Assembly: GCA_002707985.1 (NCBI GenBank)
Contig: PAOI01000039.1
Span: 33,451 to 97,450, forward strand
From: Sphingomonas sp.
Lineage (GTDB): Bacteria; Pseudomonadota; Alphaproteobacteria; Sphingomonadales; Sphingomonadaceae
Direction of reading: 5' to 3'
Length of the DNA stretch: 64,000 nucleotides
In this document: piece after piece, positions 50,471-61,554 of the stretch
Layout of the letters: every line of letters starts with the position of its first letter
How positions within the stretch are numbered: the first letter of the stretch is position 1
Notes under the pieces: generated by a model
What the model was told of the DNA's origin: nothing
The model's input: only the letters and a program-made list of their open reading frames with translations
Database searches by the model: none
Translations under genes and position numbers: made by a program

Positions 50471-51571
50471 TCAGCCCGGCGATGGTTCGGCGTCGGCGGC
50501 CTCGTCTGCTTCCTTGTTGCCATCGCGCGCCGCCAGTTCCGATTCGCGTTCGAGCAGCACCTTCACCATCGCCAGCATCGGATCGGCCAGCGCCAGCCCG
50601 AGCACGCCGAACAACGTGCTCGCCAGAATCTGCGACGCGAGCGTCAGCGCCGGCGGCAAATCGACGGTGCGCCGCGCCACCATGGGAATGACGACATAGC
50701 CGTCGAAATTCTGCACCCCGAAATAGATGATGATCGCCCAGAAACCTTCGGCATTGCCGACCGAAAATCCCGCCGCGACCATCAACACGCCGCTGATGAA
50801 CGCGCCGATATTGGGAATGAAGGCGAGCGTACCGGTGATGATGCCGAGCAACAATGCCATCGGCACGCCGGCGATCGACAGCAACAACCAGGTGATCACG
50901 CCTTCGAACGCCATCCCGGCAAGCCGCCCGGCGAGCAGCCGCCGCATCGTCACTGCCATCCTGTTGACCGTCACTGCGAAATCGTCACGCGCGGGCAGCG
51001 GCACCATCCATTGCAGCCCGCGATCGTAGATGCGCGGCTCCAGTGCCACGAAAAGGCCGAGGATCATGATCATCAACAGCGCCGCGAACGCGCCGATCAC
51101 CGATCCGACGACCGACGTGACCTTGCCGATCGAGCCGACCACCTGCTGCGCCAGGCTGAATATGCCCGACCGTTCCTGAAGCAGCCCCATATCGGTCGCC
51201 CATTGCGCAACATGCTGGGCCTGAACCATCAGCGTTTCACGCAGCTGTTCGGCCTGCTGCGCGATTTCCATCCCGGCGTGATAGAAAGTGCCCGCGACGA
51301 ACGCGATCACCAGCAGCACGACGATCATGATCCGCACCTGACGCGGCAGCGGCAGTACCTTGCCCAGCAGACGCGCTCCGCCGTCGAGCATCGATGCGAC
51401 CACCAGCCCGCCGAAAATAATCAGCAGCGGCTGGATCAGCAGCACCACAAGCGCAACCGCGATCGCCAGCCCGAACCATACCGAAGCGCGCTTCAATTCC
51501 GCGCGCACCATCGGATCGCGCATCTCGTTGGGACCCGGCTCGGGATAGACGGGGATGCGATCCCCGCTCAT
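50471..51571 (-). CDS. AI-2E family transporter
   Basis: Multiple TMs, IIIYFGVQNFDGYVVIPMVARRTVDLPPALTLASQI. Confidence 0.93.
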   Translation of the reverse strand: MSGDRIPVYPEPGPNEMRDPMVRAELKRASVWFGLAIAVALVVLLIQPLLIIFGGLVVASMLDGGARLLGKVLPLPRQVRIMIVVLLVIAFVAGTFYHAGMEIAQQAEQLRETLMVQAQHVAQWATDMGLLQERSGIFSLAQQVVGSIGKVTSVVGSVIGAFAALLMIMILGLFVALEPRIYDRGLQWMVPLPARDDFAVTVNRMAVTMRRLLAGRLAGMAFEGVITWLLLSIAGVPMALLLGIITGTLAFIPNIGAFISGVLMVAAGFSVGNAEGFWAIIIYFGVQNFDGYVVIPMVARRTVDLPPALTLASQILASTLFGVLGLALADPMLAMVKVLLERESELAARDGNKEADEAADAEPSPG

Positions 51572-52518
51572 TGCTTGCCGGGGCTCGGATGCAGCGTCTT
51601 GCCCGCGCGACCCGAGCGAAACGCACCGAACCATGTCGCCGGGTTCCACGTCTCGCTGCCGTTGAGCGAGAAGGGGATGAATTCGGCGCGGCCGCCGATA
51701 TTCTCCCACGGCACCGGACCGCCCAGACCGCCATCGGCAACCGGGAAGCGGCTGTCGGCGCTGTTGTCGCGATTGTCGCCCATCAGGAACACATGCCCTT
51801 CGGGGATGTGGACCGGGCCGAAATCGTCGGCAACGGTGCGGCCCAGATCGACCGTTTCATAGGAACGGCCATTGGTCAGCGTCTCGCGATAGATCGGCAG
51901 GCGGCAATAAAGCTTGCCGTCCTCGCCCTCGATCCGGCGCCCGGGATATTGGCCGCGGTCGCAGCGGCTATTGGCGTCGACCGGGATCAGCTTGGGGCCT
52001 TCGGCCGTGCGCTGAATGGGCTTGCCGTTGATATACACGGTGCCGCCGCGCCCCTCGATCGTCTCGCCCGGCAGGCCGATGACACGCTTGATATAGTCGG
52101 TTTCCTTTCCCGGCGGGGTCAGGATGACGACATCGCCGCGCTGGGGCATCCGCCCGAACAGCCGCCCATGGATGAACGGCAGCACATGAAAGGTGGGCGA
52201 CACGAACGAATAGCCATAGGGATATTTGGTGACGATCAGCCGGTCGCCGACCAGCAGGCCCGGCAGCATCGATTCGGACGGGATATAGAAAGGCTTGGCG
52301 ATCAGCGTGTGAAAGCCGAGCACGGCGATCACCAGCCAGAACAGCCCCTTGATTTCCCCCCACCAATCGGTGCGGTGCGGAGGCTCGCCATCGTCGCTGG
52401 CGCTTGCTTCGTCCGGGTTCATGACGGGGTCGCCATCGTGCACGGGCAAGGCGGCATCGTCGCCCGACGCTGCGTCGACCGACTCTTCGCGTTCCAGTGC
52501 CAGATCGTTCGACGCCAT
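51568..52518 (-). CDS. lepB: Signal peptidase I
   Basis: YIPSESMLPGLLVGDRLIVTKYPYG; RGDVVILTPPGKETDYIKRVIGLPGETI; MGDNRDNSADSR. Confidence 0.97.
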   Translation of the reverse strand: MASNDLALEREESVDAASGDDAALPVHDGDPVMNPDEASASDDGEPPHRTDWWGEIKGLFWLVIAVLGFHTLIAKPFYIPSESMLPGLLVGDRLIVTKYPYGYSFVSPTFHVLPFIHGRLFGRMPQRGDVVILTPPGKETDYIKRVIGLPGETIEGRGGTVYINGKPIQRTAEGPKLIPVDANSRCDRGQYPGRRIEGEDGKLYCRLPIYRETLTNGRSYETVDLGRTVADDFGPVHIPEGHVFLMGDNRDNSADSRFPVADGGLGGPVPWENIGGRAEFIPFSLNGSETWNPATWFGAFRSGRAGKTLHPSPGKQ

Positions 52519-52521
52519 TCC

Positions 52522-52932
52522 CTACCCTTCTGCCTGCGCGACCGCTTCGATCATCACCAGCGCGAACGCCCAGGGATGATCGTCGGTCAGCGTCAGGTGT
52601 ATCCGCGCCTCGTGACCCTCGGGCACCAGCGCGTCAAGCCGCGCCTTCGCCCCGCCGGTCAGCGCCAGCGTGGGTGCGCCCGACCGCGCATTGACCACGC
52701 CGATATCCTTCATGAACACGCCGGCTCGAAATCCGGTGCCCACTGCCTTGGAGAACGCCTCCTTGGCGGCGAAGCGCTTTGCCAGCGTCCCCGGCTTGGT
52801 AAAGGGACGCCGGTTCGCCTTTGCTAGCTCGGTTTCGGTAAACACGCGGTTTTCGAACCGTGCACCGAACCGCTCCAGCGACGACTCGATTCGCTCGATA
52901 TTACAAAGGTCTGAGCCGAGGCCGATGATCAT
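52522..52932 (-). CDS. acpS: Holo-[acyl-carrier-protein] synthase
   Basis: [41 protein letters not shown]. Confidence 0.97.
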   Translation of the reverse strand: MIIGLGSDLCNIERIESSLERFGARFENRVFTETELAKANRRPFTKPGTLAKRFAAKEAFSKAVGTGFRAGVFMKDIGVVNARSGAPTLALTGGAKARLDALVPEGHEARIHLTLTDDHPWAFALVMIEAVAQAEG

Positions 52933-53051
52933 GGAAGCTCGTTAGCGAAGGGATGAGGCGGCAATAAGGACATGAAACGCGCGATAGTTCCGAAATGCTC
53001 CGGATCGGGACTCAGCCACGAGGACGAAGCCTCCCACAAAAACCGTTAGCC

Positions 53052-53066
53052 CTGAGCCTGTCGAAG
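53052..53066. repeat. Third copy of CTGAGCCTGTCGAAG element (single arm)
   Basis: Exact 15-bp match to the repeat at 34439-34453, in the pdxJ-acpS intergenic region, flanked by GCC...GGC. Confidence 0.85.
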
Positions 53067-53120
53067 GGCGCGTTCAGTGTCCCCTCACCCGAGCTGGAGA
53101 GCTGCGGAAAAGCATGCACT

Positions 53121-53849
53121 TCACCGCGCCGCATCCATCAGCGCACGCATCCGCTGCACCACCGGGGCCAGCCCGTCGAAAATCGCCTCGCCGATCAGGA
53201 AATGGCCGATATTGAGCTCGGCCAGTTGCGGGATCGCGGCGATCGGCACGACATTGTCAAAGGTCAGGCCGTGCCCCGCATGGACTTCGATGCCGTTCTT
53301 GGCGGCCAGCGCCGCAGCATCGGCCAGCCGCTTCAGCTCCGTTGCCCGCGCATCGCCCTCAAGCTCGGCATAGCTACCGGTGTGCAGCTCGATCACCGGC
53401 GCGCCCAGGCGAATCGCGGCATCGATCTGCGCCGCTTCGGGTTCGATGAACAGCGACACGCGGCTGCCGTTTTCACGCAACGCCGCGACGATCGGAGCGA
53501 GGTGATCGAACTGTCCGGCGGCATCGAGACCGCCTTCGGTCGTCCGCTCCTCGCGCTTTTCGGGGACGATGCACACCGCATGCGGACGATGGCGCAGCGC
53601 GATCGCCAGCATCTCCTGCGTCGCCGCCATTTCCAGGTTGAGCGGGATCGGCAATCGCGTCGACAGCCGCTCGATATCGGCATCGGTAATGTGCCGCCGG
53701 TCCTCGCGCAGATGCGCGGTAATGCCGTCCGCCCCGGCCTCTGCCGCAAGAAGCGCCGCGCGCACCGGATCGGGATAGCCGCTGCCGCGCGCATTCCGCA
53801 CGGTCGCGACATGATCGATATTGACGCCTAGGCGCAATTTTCCGCGCAT
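53121..53849 (-). CDS. pdxJ: Pyridoxine 5'-phosphate synthase
   Basis: [49 protein letters not shown]-type N-terminus. Confidence 0.97.
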   Translation of the reverse strand: MRGKLRLGVNIDHVATVRNARGSGYPDPVRAALLAAEAGADGITAHLREDRRHITDADIERLSTRLPIPLNLEMAATQEMLAIALRHRPHAVCIVPEKREERTTEGGLDAAGQFDHLAPIVAALRENGSRVSLFIEPEAAQIDAAIRLGAPVIELHTGSYAELEGDARATELKRLADAAALAAKNGIEVHAGHGLTFDNVVPIAAIPQLAELNIGHFLIGEAIFDGLAPVVQRMRALMDAAR

Positions 53850-53855
53850 CGGCGC

Positions 53856-54440
53856 TTACCCGGCAAGGGCGCGGCTGCCCGGCTTCACCGCCGGGATCGC
53901 CGCGAGTTCGGGGGGAAGCTTGTCGGCCTCATATGCCGGCACATCCATCCGGAGCAGCGAGACGAGCGGCACGCCGACATCCGCGCATCCGTTCGACCGA
54001 TCGACGATGCATGCGGCGCCGAGCAACTCGCCCGGATGCTTGCGGATCGCGGCGATGCATTCGCGTGAGGAAAGGCCGGTGGTGACGATATCCTCGACCA
54101 TCACGATCCGCGCGCCCTTCGGAATCTCGAATCCGCGCCGCAACTGGAACTCGCCATCCTCGCGCTCGACGAACACGGCCCTGCAGCCGAGCCCGCGTGC
54201 AGTTTCATAACCGGGGATGATTCCGCCGATCGCGGGCGAAACGACCATGTCGACCTCGCCGAACGACTCGCGAATCGCCTGTGCCAGCGCGCCGCACACG
54301 CGACCTGTGCGCGCCGGGTCTTCGAAAATGCGCATCTTCTGAAGAAATATCGGCGAGCGCAGGCCCGAGGACAGGATGAAATGCCCTTCCAGCAAGGCTC
54401 CCGCATCGCGGAACTCCGCCAGAATTTCGTCGCCTGTCAT
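53856..54440 (-). CDS. pyrE: Orotate phosphoribosyltransferase
   Basis: [41 protein letters not shown]. Confidence 0.96.
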   Translation of the reverse strand: MTGDEILAEFRDAGALLEGHFILSSGLRSPIFLQKMRIFEDPARTGRVCGALAQAIRESFGEVDMVVSPAIGGIIPGYETARGLGCRAVFVEREDGEFQLRRGFEIPKGARIVMVEDIVTTGLSSRECIAAIRKHPGELLGAACIVDRSNGCADVGVPLVSLLRMDVPAYEADKLPPELAAIPAVKPGSRALAG

Positions 54441-54617
54441 GCCATTCCTTCCCTGATCGAAGCCGCACTTCCTCTAAGACGGCACTTGACGCGCCGCAAC
54501 CACCGCCGAAAAGACCCCGATCATACGCTTGAGACATCGGGATTCGGCGCGTATAGGCCTCGGCTGACCGCCTGCGACCGAGAAAACCGGCGCTCCGCAA
54601 AAGGGTGACTATTGAAG

Positions 54618-55688
54618 ATGCGCATGCTTGGATTGACTTCGATTGTCCTGGCCGCGAGCCTGGCGCTGGGGAGCGCCGGACACGCCCAGGCTCCGACCGC
54701 CGCTCCGGCGACGGAAAGCACAACGGCCGCAAGCGATGCGCCCGCAACCACGGAGGCCGCTCCGGCCGACCCCACGCTGAATGCCGATGGCACGCAGAAA
54801 GTGACGCCGGTGGCCGGCAAGGGCCAGCCCGTCTCTCGCGCGATCGGCCTGCAGGAACAATATTCGGTCATCGGCAATGACGGCCTGTGGTTCCATAACT
54901 GGGTGCTGCTGCCGGTACTGATCCTCATCTCGGTCTTCGTGCTCGCGCTGCTGGGCTGGGTCATCTTCCGCTATCGCCGCGCCGCCAATCCGGTGCCGTC
55001 GAAGACGTCGCACAACACCACAATCGAAGTCGTCTGGACGCTGGTCCCGGTGCTGATCCTGCTGGCGATCGCGGTTCCGTCGATCCGCCTGCTCGCCAAA
55101 CAATATGAACCCGCGCCGGACAATGCCGTCACGCTGAAGGCGATCGGCAACCAGTGGTTCTGGTCCTATGAATATCCCGACAATGGCGATATCAGCTTCT
55201 CGTCGAACCTGCTGAAGGAACGCAATCAGGTCGAAGCCGGCCAGCGCTATCGTACCGATGCCGACGGCCCCCGCCTGCTCGCCACCGACAATCGCGTGGT
55301 GCTGCCGGTCAACACGCCTATCCGCCTGATCACCACCGCGAACGACGTGATCCACAGCTGGGCGATCCCGGCTTTCTGGGTCAAGCTGGACGCGGTCCCC
55401 GGTCGCCTGAACGAAACGACGTTCGAGATCAAGGAACCGGGCATCTATTACGGCCAGTGCTCTGAACTCTGCGGCGCGCGCCACGGCTTCATGCCGATCA
55501 CCGTCGAAGCGGTTTCGCCGGAAGAATATGCCGCATGGGTCCGCGCCAAGGGCGGCACCATGCCGGGCGACGAAGCGGCGGCCGAAGCTGCTTCGAACGA
55601 AACCGCCGAAGCCAATGCGACCGAAGCCGTCGACGGCAACGCCGCCGAACCGGCCGACAACACCGCAACTCCCGCCGCTGTGGAATAA
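54618..55688 (+). CDS. coxB: Cytochrome c oxidase subunit II
   Basis: VWTLVPVLILLAIAVPSIRLL; QWFWSYEYPD; CuA motif YYGQCSELCGARHGFMPI; TTG at 54612 is an alternative start. Confidence 0.97.
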   Translation: MRMLGLTSIVLAASLALGSAGHAQAPTAAPATESTTAASDAPATTEAAPADPTLNADGTQKVTPVAGKGQPVSRAIGLQEQYSVIGNDGLWFHNWVLLPVLILISVFVLALLGWVIFRYRRAANPVPSKTSHNTTIEVVWTLVPVLILLAIAVPSIRLLAKQYEPAPDNAVTLKAIGNQWFWSYEYPDNGDISFSSNLLKERNQVEAGQRYRTDADGPRLLATDNRVVLPVNTPIRLITTANDVIHSWAIPAFWVKLDAVPGRLNETTFEIKEPGIYYGQCSELCGARHGFMPITVEAVSPEEYAAWVRAKGGTMPGDEAAAEAASNETAEANATEAVDGNAAEPADNTATPAAVE

Positions 55689-55691
55689 GCA

Positions 55692-57356
55692 ATGACCGAT
55701 ACCGCACTCTCACCCGCCGCGCATGATCATGCGCATGACGACCACCACACGCCGGGATTTTTCGCGCGTTGGTTCATGTCGACCAACCACAAGGATATCG
55801 GCACGCTCTATCTGATCTTCGCGATCATCGCCGGTATCGTCGGCGGCGCGATTTCGGGCGTGATGCGCCTCGAACTCGCCGAACCGGGCATCCAGTATCT
55901 TCAGGGCATTGCCGGCTTCGTCCATGGCGGCGAGCAGAGCTTCGACGAATCGCTCCACTTCTGGAACGTGCTGATTACCGCGCACGGTCTGATCATGGTG
56001 TTCTTCATGGTCATGCCCGCCATGATCGGCGGTTTCGGCAACTGGTTCGTTCCGATCATGATCGGCGCGCCGGACATGGCGTTCCCGCGCATGAACAACA
56101 TCAGCTTCTGGCTGACGGTTGCGGGCTTTGTGTCGCTGATGCTCTCGCCGTTCGTGGGCATCGGCGCGGGTACCGGCTGGACGGTCTATGCGCCGCTCTC
56201 CACCTATGGCGAGCCGGGGCCGTCGGTCGACTTCGCGATCTTCTCGCTCCACCTTGCCGGTGCGGCGTCGATTCTGGGCGCGATCAACTTCATCACCACC
56301 ATTTTCAACATGCGCGCGCCGGGCATGACCCTGCACAAGATGCCGCTGTTCGTGTGGTCGGTGCTGATCACGGCCTTCCTGCTGCTGCTCGCGCTGCCGG
56401 TTCTGGCCGCCGCGATCACCATGTTGATCACCGATCGTAACTTCGGCACGGCCTTCTACGATCCGGCCTATGGCGGCGATCCGATCCTGTACCAGCATCT
56501 GTTCTGGTTCTTCGGTCACCCCGAAGTGTACATCATGATCCTGCCGGGCTTCGGCATCGTCAGCCAGATCATCGCCACTTTCAGCCGCAAGCCGGTGTTC
56601 GGCTATCTCGGGATGGCTTACGCCATGGTCGCGATCGGCCTGGTCGGCTTCATCGTCTGGGCGCACCACATGTTCACCACCGGTCTGCCGGTGAATGTGA
56701 AGATGTACTTCACCGCCGCGACGATGGTGATCGCTGTGCCTACCGGCGTGAAGATCTTCTCGTGGATCGCGACGATGTGGGGCGGCTCGATCAGCTTCAA
56801 GACCCCGATGGTCTGGGCGATCGGCTTCATCTTCATGTTCACCGTCGGTGGCGTGACCGGTGTGGCGCTCGCCAATGGCGGCTTCGACGATGTCGTCCAC
56901 GACACCTATTACGTCGTCGCCCACTTCCACTATGTGCTGTCGCTGGGCGCGGTGTTCGCGCTGTTCGCGGGCTTCTATTACTGGTTCCCGAAAATGTCCG
57001 GGAAGATGTACAACGAGTTCCTCGGCCAGCTGCACTTCTGGATATTCTTCATCGGCGTGAACATGCTGTTCTTCCCGATGCACTTCCTGGGCCTGGACGG
57101 CATGCCGCGGCGTATCCCGGACTATCCGGACGCTTATGCCTTCTGGAACTATATCGCGAGCTGGGGCTATGCGGTGATGGGGGTCGGCGTGCTGATCTTC
57201 TTCTTCAACATCATCCTGTCGCTGCTGGCGGGCCGCAAGGCGGAAGCCAATCCGTGGGGCGAAGGCGCCACGACGCTGGAATGGACGCTGTCCAGCCCGC
57301 CGCCGTTCCACCAGTTCGAAACGCTGCCGGTGATCGAGGAACAGGCGCATCACTGA
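55692..57356 (+). CDS. ctaD: Cytochrome c oxidase subunit I
   Basis: [60 protein letters not shown]-type motif. Confidence 0.98.
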   Translation: MTDTALSPAAHDHAHDDHHTPGFFARWFMSTNHKDIGTLYLIFAIIAGIVGGAISGVMRLELAEPGIQYLQGIAGFVHGGEQSFDESLHFWNVLITAHGLIMVFFMVMPAMIGGFGNWFVPIMIGAPDMAFPRMNNISFWLTVAGFVSLMLSPFVGIGAGTGWTVYAPLSTYGEPGPSVDFAIFSLHLAGAASILGAINFITTIFNMRAPGMTLHKMPLFVWSVLITAFLLLLALPVLAAAITMLITDRNFGTAFYDPAYGGDPILYQHLFWFFGHPEVYIMILPGFGIVSQIIATFSRKPVFGYLGMAYAMVAIGLVGFIVWAHHMFTTGLPVNVKMYFTAATMVIAVPTGVKIFSWIATMWGGSISFKTPMVWAIGFIFMFTVGGVTGVALANGGFDDVVHDTYYVVAHFHYVLSLGAVFALFAGFYYWFPKMSGKMYNEFLGQLHFWIFFIGVNMLFFPMHFLGLDGMPRRIPDYPDAYAFWNYIASWGYAVMGVGVLIFFFNIILSLLAGRKAEANPWGEGATTLEWTLSSPPPFHQFETLPVIEEQAHH

Positions 57357-57380
57357 TCGCGGTTCCTGACCGAGACGAAA

Positions 57381-57411
57381 ACGCCCCGGAGGAAACTCCG
57401 GGGCGTTTTTC
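57381..57411 (+). terminator. Rho-independent terminator directly after ctaD
   Basis: ACGCCCCGGAG-GAAA-CTCCGGGGCGT perfect 11-bp stem with GAAA loop then TTTT. Confidence 0.95.
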
Positions 57412-58320
57412 GTTGGGGGCGAGCCTATCGCCTTTCGCCGCGATCGGTGACAGACGAAATACAGCAGGCGCTTGAGTGCATTTACCCGACTCCACGGCAA
57501 TGGTTCGCGCCCCGAAAAAGCGCGCCTGAGCGCAGGAAATGACGAAGAGCGGTTCCGAAAATCCTGTGCCGTGGCCAAATAGTAACGGCGGAACATGCCG
57601 GTCGTTCAAAGTCGGCCGCCAGGATATGGCTTGCAAATACGCCACCCAACGGCCATATAGTGGTTCGCTACAGTCGCAAATCGACGGTTTCTGGAGCTTT
57701 GCGGCCCCCTTTTCCTTCTATCTGCACAACGGCGCCGGGCATATTTTCCGGCGGCTGGCTCATTTCAGGAAGAGGAATCTCCCCAGGCAGCTCTGGCACT
57801 GTCAGCTTCCGCAACGTCGGAAGCGTATGACGGTGTCGCTTTCGACACTCGAACTGGCAATGCCGCCGTTTCCGGTTGCTGTGCACATTGGTGCATCCGA
57901 ACGAACCGGCAGGAACATGTCAGGCCCGAGCCGGCGGACGTCCCGCCGGTACCAACCCGATACCCGGCCCGAAACGCCGGCGACGCACCCGTCGCCACAG
58001 GCGTAACGCCGCATTCCCGTGGCTTTGCGCGCCGGGCGTCGATCACAATCACCGGCCATTTGCATGCTGCATCCAGCGAGATCGCGGCGCGCGACAGCCG
58101 AACCCAATTACAGGATATTACATGATTTCACGTTCCAACCCGCGGCACGCACGCCGCCAGCATAATGCTTTCCGCCCGGCCCCATGTGGCCAGAATGGCG
58201 CAAAGCCCTTGAGTCTCCCGAATTTCTGCCCGGTCGCCCGCGAGGCAGCGATCGCGATTCTCGGCTGACAGGTCCAATCGCGCGCACGCCATTTTCCGGC
58301 GTGCGGCCGCGACGGGCGCT

Positions 58321-58761
58321 TCAGCTTCGGCTTTGACCGGGCGCGCCCGCCGTGCATGCAAGCGGAAATCCGGCGATGACCGTATCGGGCAACCGTGCCG
58401 GACGCTTCGTATCGGCTTCGATACAGCACCATCGCGACCGCGCCTCGGCCACGCATTCGCCACCGCGACGGATCACGGTTTCATAATAGGCACTCTCGCG
58501 CCGCACGCGTTCCAGCAGCACCGATGCCACAAGACCATCGTCCAGAAATGCCGGCTTGCGATAGGTGATTTCATGCCGGACCGCGACCCATCGGAACGCC
58601 GCGATTGCATCGGCATCGGCAAATGCGTGCCAATGGCTCAGCACCGCTTTCTGTACCCATTCCAGATAGACGGCATTGTTGACATGGCCCAGCGCGTCAA
58701 TGTCCGTCGGACGAATGGCGATGGGATATTCGTGCATCGCATAGCGCGGCGCTTCGATCAT
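58321..58761 (-). CDS. Acyl-CoA thioesterase (4HBT superfamily)
   Basis: HEYPIAIRPTDIDALGHVNNAVYLEWVQKAVLSHW. Confidence 0.88.
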   Translation of the reverse strand: MIEAPRYAMHEYPIAIRPTDIDALGHVNNAVYLEWVQKAVLSHWHAFADADAIAAFRWVAVRHEITYRKPAFLDDGLVASVLLERVRRESAYYETVIRRGGECVAEARSRWCCIEADTKRPARLPDTVIAGFPLACTAGAPGQSRS

Positions 58762-58952
58762 TTGCGGCGCCTCGCCCAGAATGCCGGAAGTCGTTGATGC
58801 GGATATCGCAGCAGATATCGCTCACGCCGCCGGCGCAGCTTCAGAACCGCAACTGTGGCACAAAGCGCAAAGGCCATGAGCGCAATTAGCGCATAGGCAA
58901 TCACCAGACGTGTTTCGATGATCAGGCTCCCGAGCCGTAAGCGGGAGCACAA
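58758..58952 (-). CDS. Small single-TM hypothetical protein
   Basis: 64 aa, IIETRLVIAYALIALMAFALCATVAVLKLRRRRERYLLRYP; ATGA overlap with thioesterase; TTG start needed. Confidence 0.5.
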   Translation of the reverse strand: MCSRLRLGSLIIETRLVIAYALIALMAFALCATVAVLKLRRRRERYLLRYPHQRLPAFWARRRK

Positions 58953-59065
58953 TGTCTCTCAGCCGTCTGCGCTTACGTGTGAACCTGCGGACGATATGAA
59001 GTGCCTAGCACAGATCGCTGCCGCACCACCCATGCAGAATGCGCGTCGCCGCCTAGCACGCACCC

Positions 59066-60733
59066 TCAGTCGAGAATGCCGGGCAGATCGAGCCCCTGTT
59101 CGCGCGCGCAGGCGATCGCTTCGGGATAGCCGGCATCGGCATGCCGCATCACGCCGGTAGCCGGATCGTTCCACAATACGCGCTCGATCCGCTTCGCTGC
59201 CCCTGCACTGCCGTCTGCGACGATCACCATCCCGGCATGTTGCGAATAGCCCATGCCGACGCCGCCGCCATGGTGCAGCGATACCCAGGTTGCGCCGCTC
59301 GCAGTGTTGAGCAGCGCGTTGAGCAGCGGCCAGTCGCTCACCGCGTCGCTGCCGTCCTGCATCGCTTCGGTCTCGCGATTGGGCGAGGCGACCGATCCGG
59401 AATCGAGATGATCGCGCCCGATCACCACCGGGGCCTTCAATTCGCCCTTCGCGACCATCTCGTTGAACGCCAGCCCCAGCCGATGGCGATCGCCAAGCCC
59501 CACCCAGCATATGCGCGCGGGCAGCCCCTGAAAGCGGATGCGCTCACGCGCCATGTCGAGCCAATTGTGGAGATGTGCGTCGTTGGGGAGCAGCTCCTTC
59601 ACCTTCGCATCGGTGCGATAGATATCCTCCGGATCGCCCGACAGCGCCGCCCAGCGGAACGGCCCTACGCCGCGACAGAAGAGCGGACGGATATAGGCAG
59701 GCACGAAACCGGGGAAGTCGAACGCGTTTTCGACGCCTTCGTCCTTCGCCATCTGGCGGATATTATTGCCGTAATCGGTGGTCGGCACGCCGGCGGCCTG
59801 AAAATCGAGCATCGCGCGGACATGCACCGCCATCGATTGCCGCGCTGCTCGTGCCACCGTTTCGGGATCACGCTCGCGCCGCTCGATCCATTCGGCAACG
59901 GTCCAGCCGATCGGCAGATAGCCGTTGACCGGATCATGCGCGCTCGTCTGATCGGTGAGCAGATCGGGGCGGATGCCACGGCGATAGAGCTCGGGCAGGA
60001 TTTCGGCGGCGTTGCCGAGCAGGCCGACCGACACCGGCTTGCCGTCCTTGCGCGCCTGATCGAGGATCGCCATCGCTTCCTCGATGCTGGTCGCCGATCG
60101 GTCGAGATAGCCGGTGCGCAGTCGCATTTCGATCCGGCTCATCTGGCATTCGACTGCGAGGCAGCTCGCCCCCGCCATCACCGCCGCCAGCGGCTGTGCC
60201 CCGCCCATGCCGCCCAGCCCCGCTGTCAGCAGCCAGCGTCCCGAAAGGTCGCCGCCATAATGCTGGTGCCCCATTTCGGCGAAGGTTTCGTACGTGCCCT
60301 GAACGATGCCCTGCGTGCCGATATAGATCCACGAACCCGCCGTCATCTGGCCGTACATCGCCAGCCCCTTGCGATCGAGTTCGTTGAAATGCTCCCAGGT
60401 CGCCCAGTGCGGCACAAGGTTCGAATTGGCGATCAGCACGCGCGGTGCATCGCGATGCGTGCGGAACACGCCGACCGGCTTGCCCGACTGGATCAGCAGC
60501 GTTTCGTCCTCGCCCAGCCGCTTCAGCGTCGCGACGATCCGGTCATAGCTGTCCCAGTCGCGCGCGGCGCGACCGATGCCGCCATAGACCACCAGTTCCT
60601 CGGGTCGCTCGGCGACATCGGGATGGAGATTGTTCATCAGCATCCGCATCGGCGCTTCGGTCAGCCAGCTTCGCGCGGAAAGCTTGGTCCCGGTCGCGGG
60701 CCTGATGACGCGGCTATTGTCGTGGCGGTTCAC
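59066..60733 (-). CDS. hutU: Urocanate hydratase
   Basis: GTG start; [60 protein letters not shown]. Confidence 0.97.
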   Translation of the reverse strand: MNRHDNSRVIRPATGTKLSARSWLTEAPMRMLMNNLHPDVAERPEELVVYGGIGRAARDWDSYDRIVATLKRLGEDETLLIQSGKPVGVFRTHRDAPRVLIANSNLVPHWATWEHFNELDRKGLAMYGQMTAGSWIYIGTQGIVQGTYETFAEMGHQHYGGDLSGRWLLTAGLGGMGGAQPLAAVMAGASCLAVECQMSRIEMRLRTGYLDRSATSIEEAMAILDQARKDGKPVSVGLLGNAAEILPELYRRGIRPDLLTDQTSAHDPVNGYLPIGWTVAEWIERRERDPETVARAARQSMAVHVRAMLDFQAAGVPTTDYGNNIRQMAKDEGVENAFDFPGFVPAYIRPLFCRGVGPFRWAALSGDPEDIYRTDAKVKELLPNDAHLHNWLDMARERIRFQGLPARICWVGLGDRHRLGLAFNEMVAKGELKAPVVIGRDHLDSGSVASPNRETEAMQDGSDAVSDWPLLNALLNTASGATWVSLHHGGGVGMGYSQHAGMVIVADGSAGAAKRIERVLWNDPATGVMRHADAGYPEAIACAREQGLDLPGILD

Positions 60734-60750
60734 ACGGTTTCTCCCAACGG

Positions 60751-61554
60751 TCAGGATCGGGCAAAGGCAAGGCAGGCGGCGATCACGTCGCGCAGCACGG
60801 CGATCAGCGGCGCGGCGCGCGCGGGATCGAATTCGGGTGGCCAGTCGGGCGCACGCGGCATTTCCGGTTCGTCCAGATAGCCGCGCATCGCCAGCTCCAT
60901 CTGAATCGCATGCACGCCGGTTTCGGGGCGGCCATAATGGCGCGTCGTCCATCCGCCGCGAAACCGCCCGTCGACAACATGGCCGAGCCCGCTCGCGGCG
61001 CAGATATCGGCCACCGCCGATGTCAGTTCGGGCGCACAGGTGGTGCCGCCATTGGTGCCGATATTGAATTGCGGCAATTCGCCATCGAACAACCGGGGAA
61101 TATGGCTGCGGATCGAATGCGCATCATACAGGACGACGCGTGGATGGCTGGCGCGCAACCGCGCAATCTCGGCAGAAAGCGCCTCGTGATAGGGATCGAA
61201 CCATAGCGCGCGGCGGCGCGCTATTTCCGCCGCATCAGGCTCCGTCCCGGCATAGAGCGGATCGCCGTCAAAGGTTTCGATCGGGCACAGCCCCGTCGTA
61301 ACCTGCCCCGGATAGAGCGACGCGCCGCTCGGATCGCGATTGACGTCGATCGCACTCCGCGACACGCCGGTACACACCAAAGTGGCACCCATATCGGTGG
61401 CGAAACCGTACAGCCGGTCGACCCACCAGTCCGCATCACGCCGCGCCAGCCAGTGCGACCGGAAGCGCCCCGCCACATCGCCAAGCCCCGTTCCGGTATG
61501 CGGCAGGCCGATCACCAGCGGCGCATCGCCGCGCGTCACTTTCAGCCAGCTCAT
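60751..61554 (-). CDS. hutG: N-formylglutamate deformylase
   Basis: [11 protein letters not shown]..., DINVNRDPSG-like [44 protein letters not shown]. Confidence 0.93.
   Translation of the reverse strand: MSWLKVTRGDAPLVIGLPHTGTGLGDVAGRFRSHWLARRDADWWVDRLYGFATDMGATLVCTGVSRSAIDVNRDPSGASLYPGQVTTGLCPIETFDGDPLYAGTEPDAAEIARRRALWFDPYHEALSAEIARLRASHPRVVLYDAHSIRSHIPRLFDGELPQFNIGTNGGTTCAPELTSAVADICAASGLGHVVDGRFRGGWTTRHYGRPETGVHAIQMELAMRGYLDEPEMPRAPDWPPEFDPARAAPLIAVLRDVIAACLAFARS

Noticed and set aside
55710-57596. 628-aa minus-strand ORF, His/Asp/Glu-rich
   Set aside because: Antisense to ctaD; the odd composition follows from reverse reading of codons in a membrane protein
57668-57886. 72-aa minus-strand ORF (TLPTLRKLTVPELPGEIPLPEMSQPPENMPG...) resembling the LPTVE repeat protein at 14.5 kb
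   Set aside because: Resemblance limited to a few Pro/Leu/Thr residues, no TM and atypical codon usage; treated as chance within the gene-poor region
59141-60880. 579-aa plus-strand ORF
   Set aside because: Antisense to hutU
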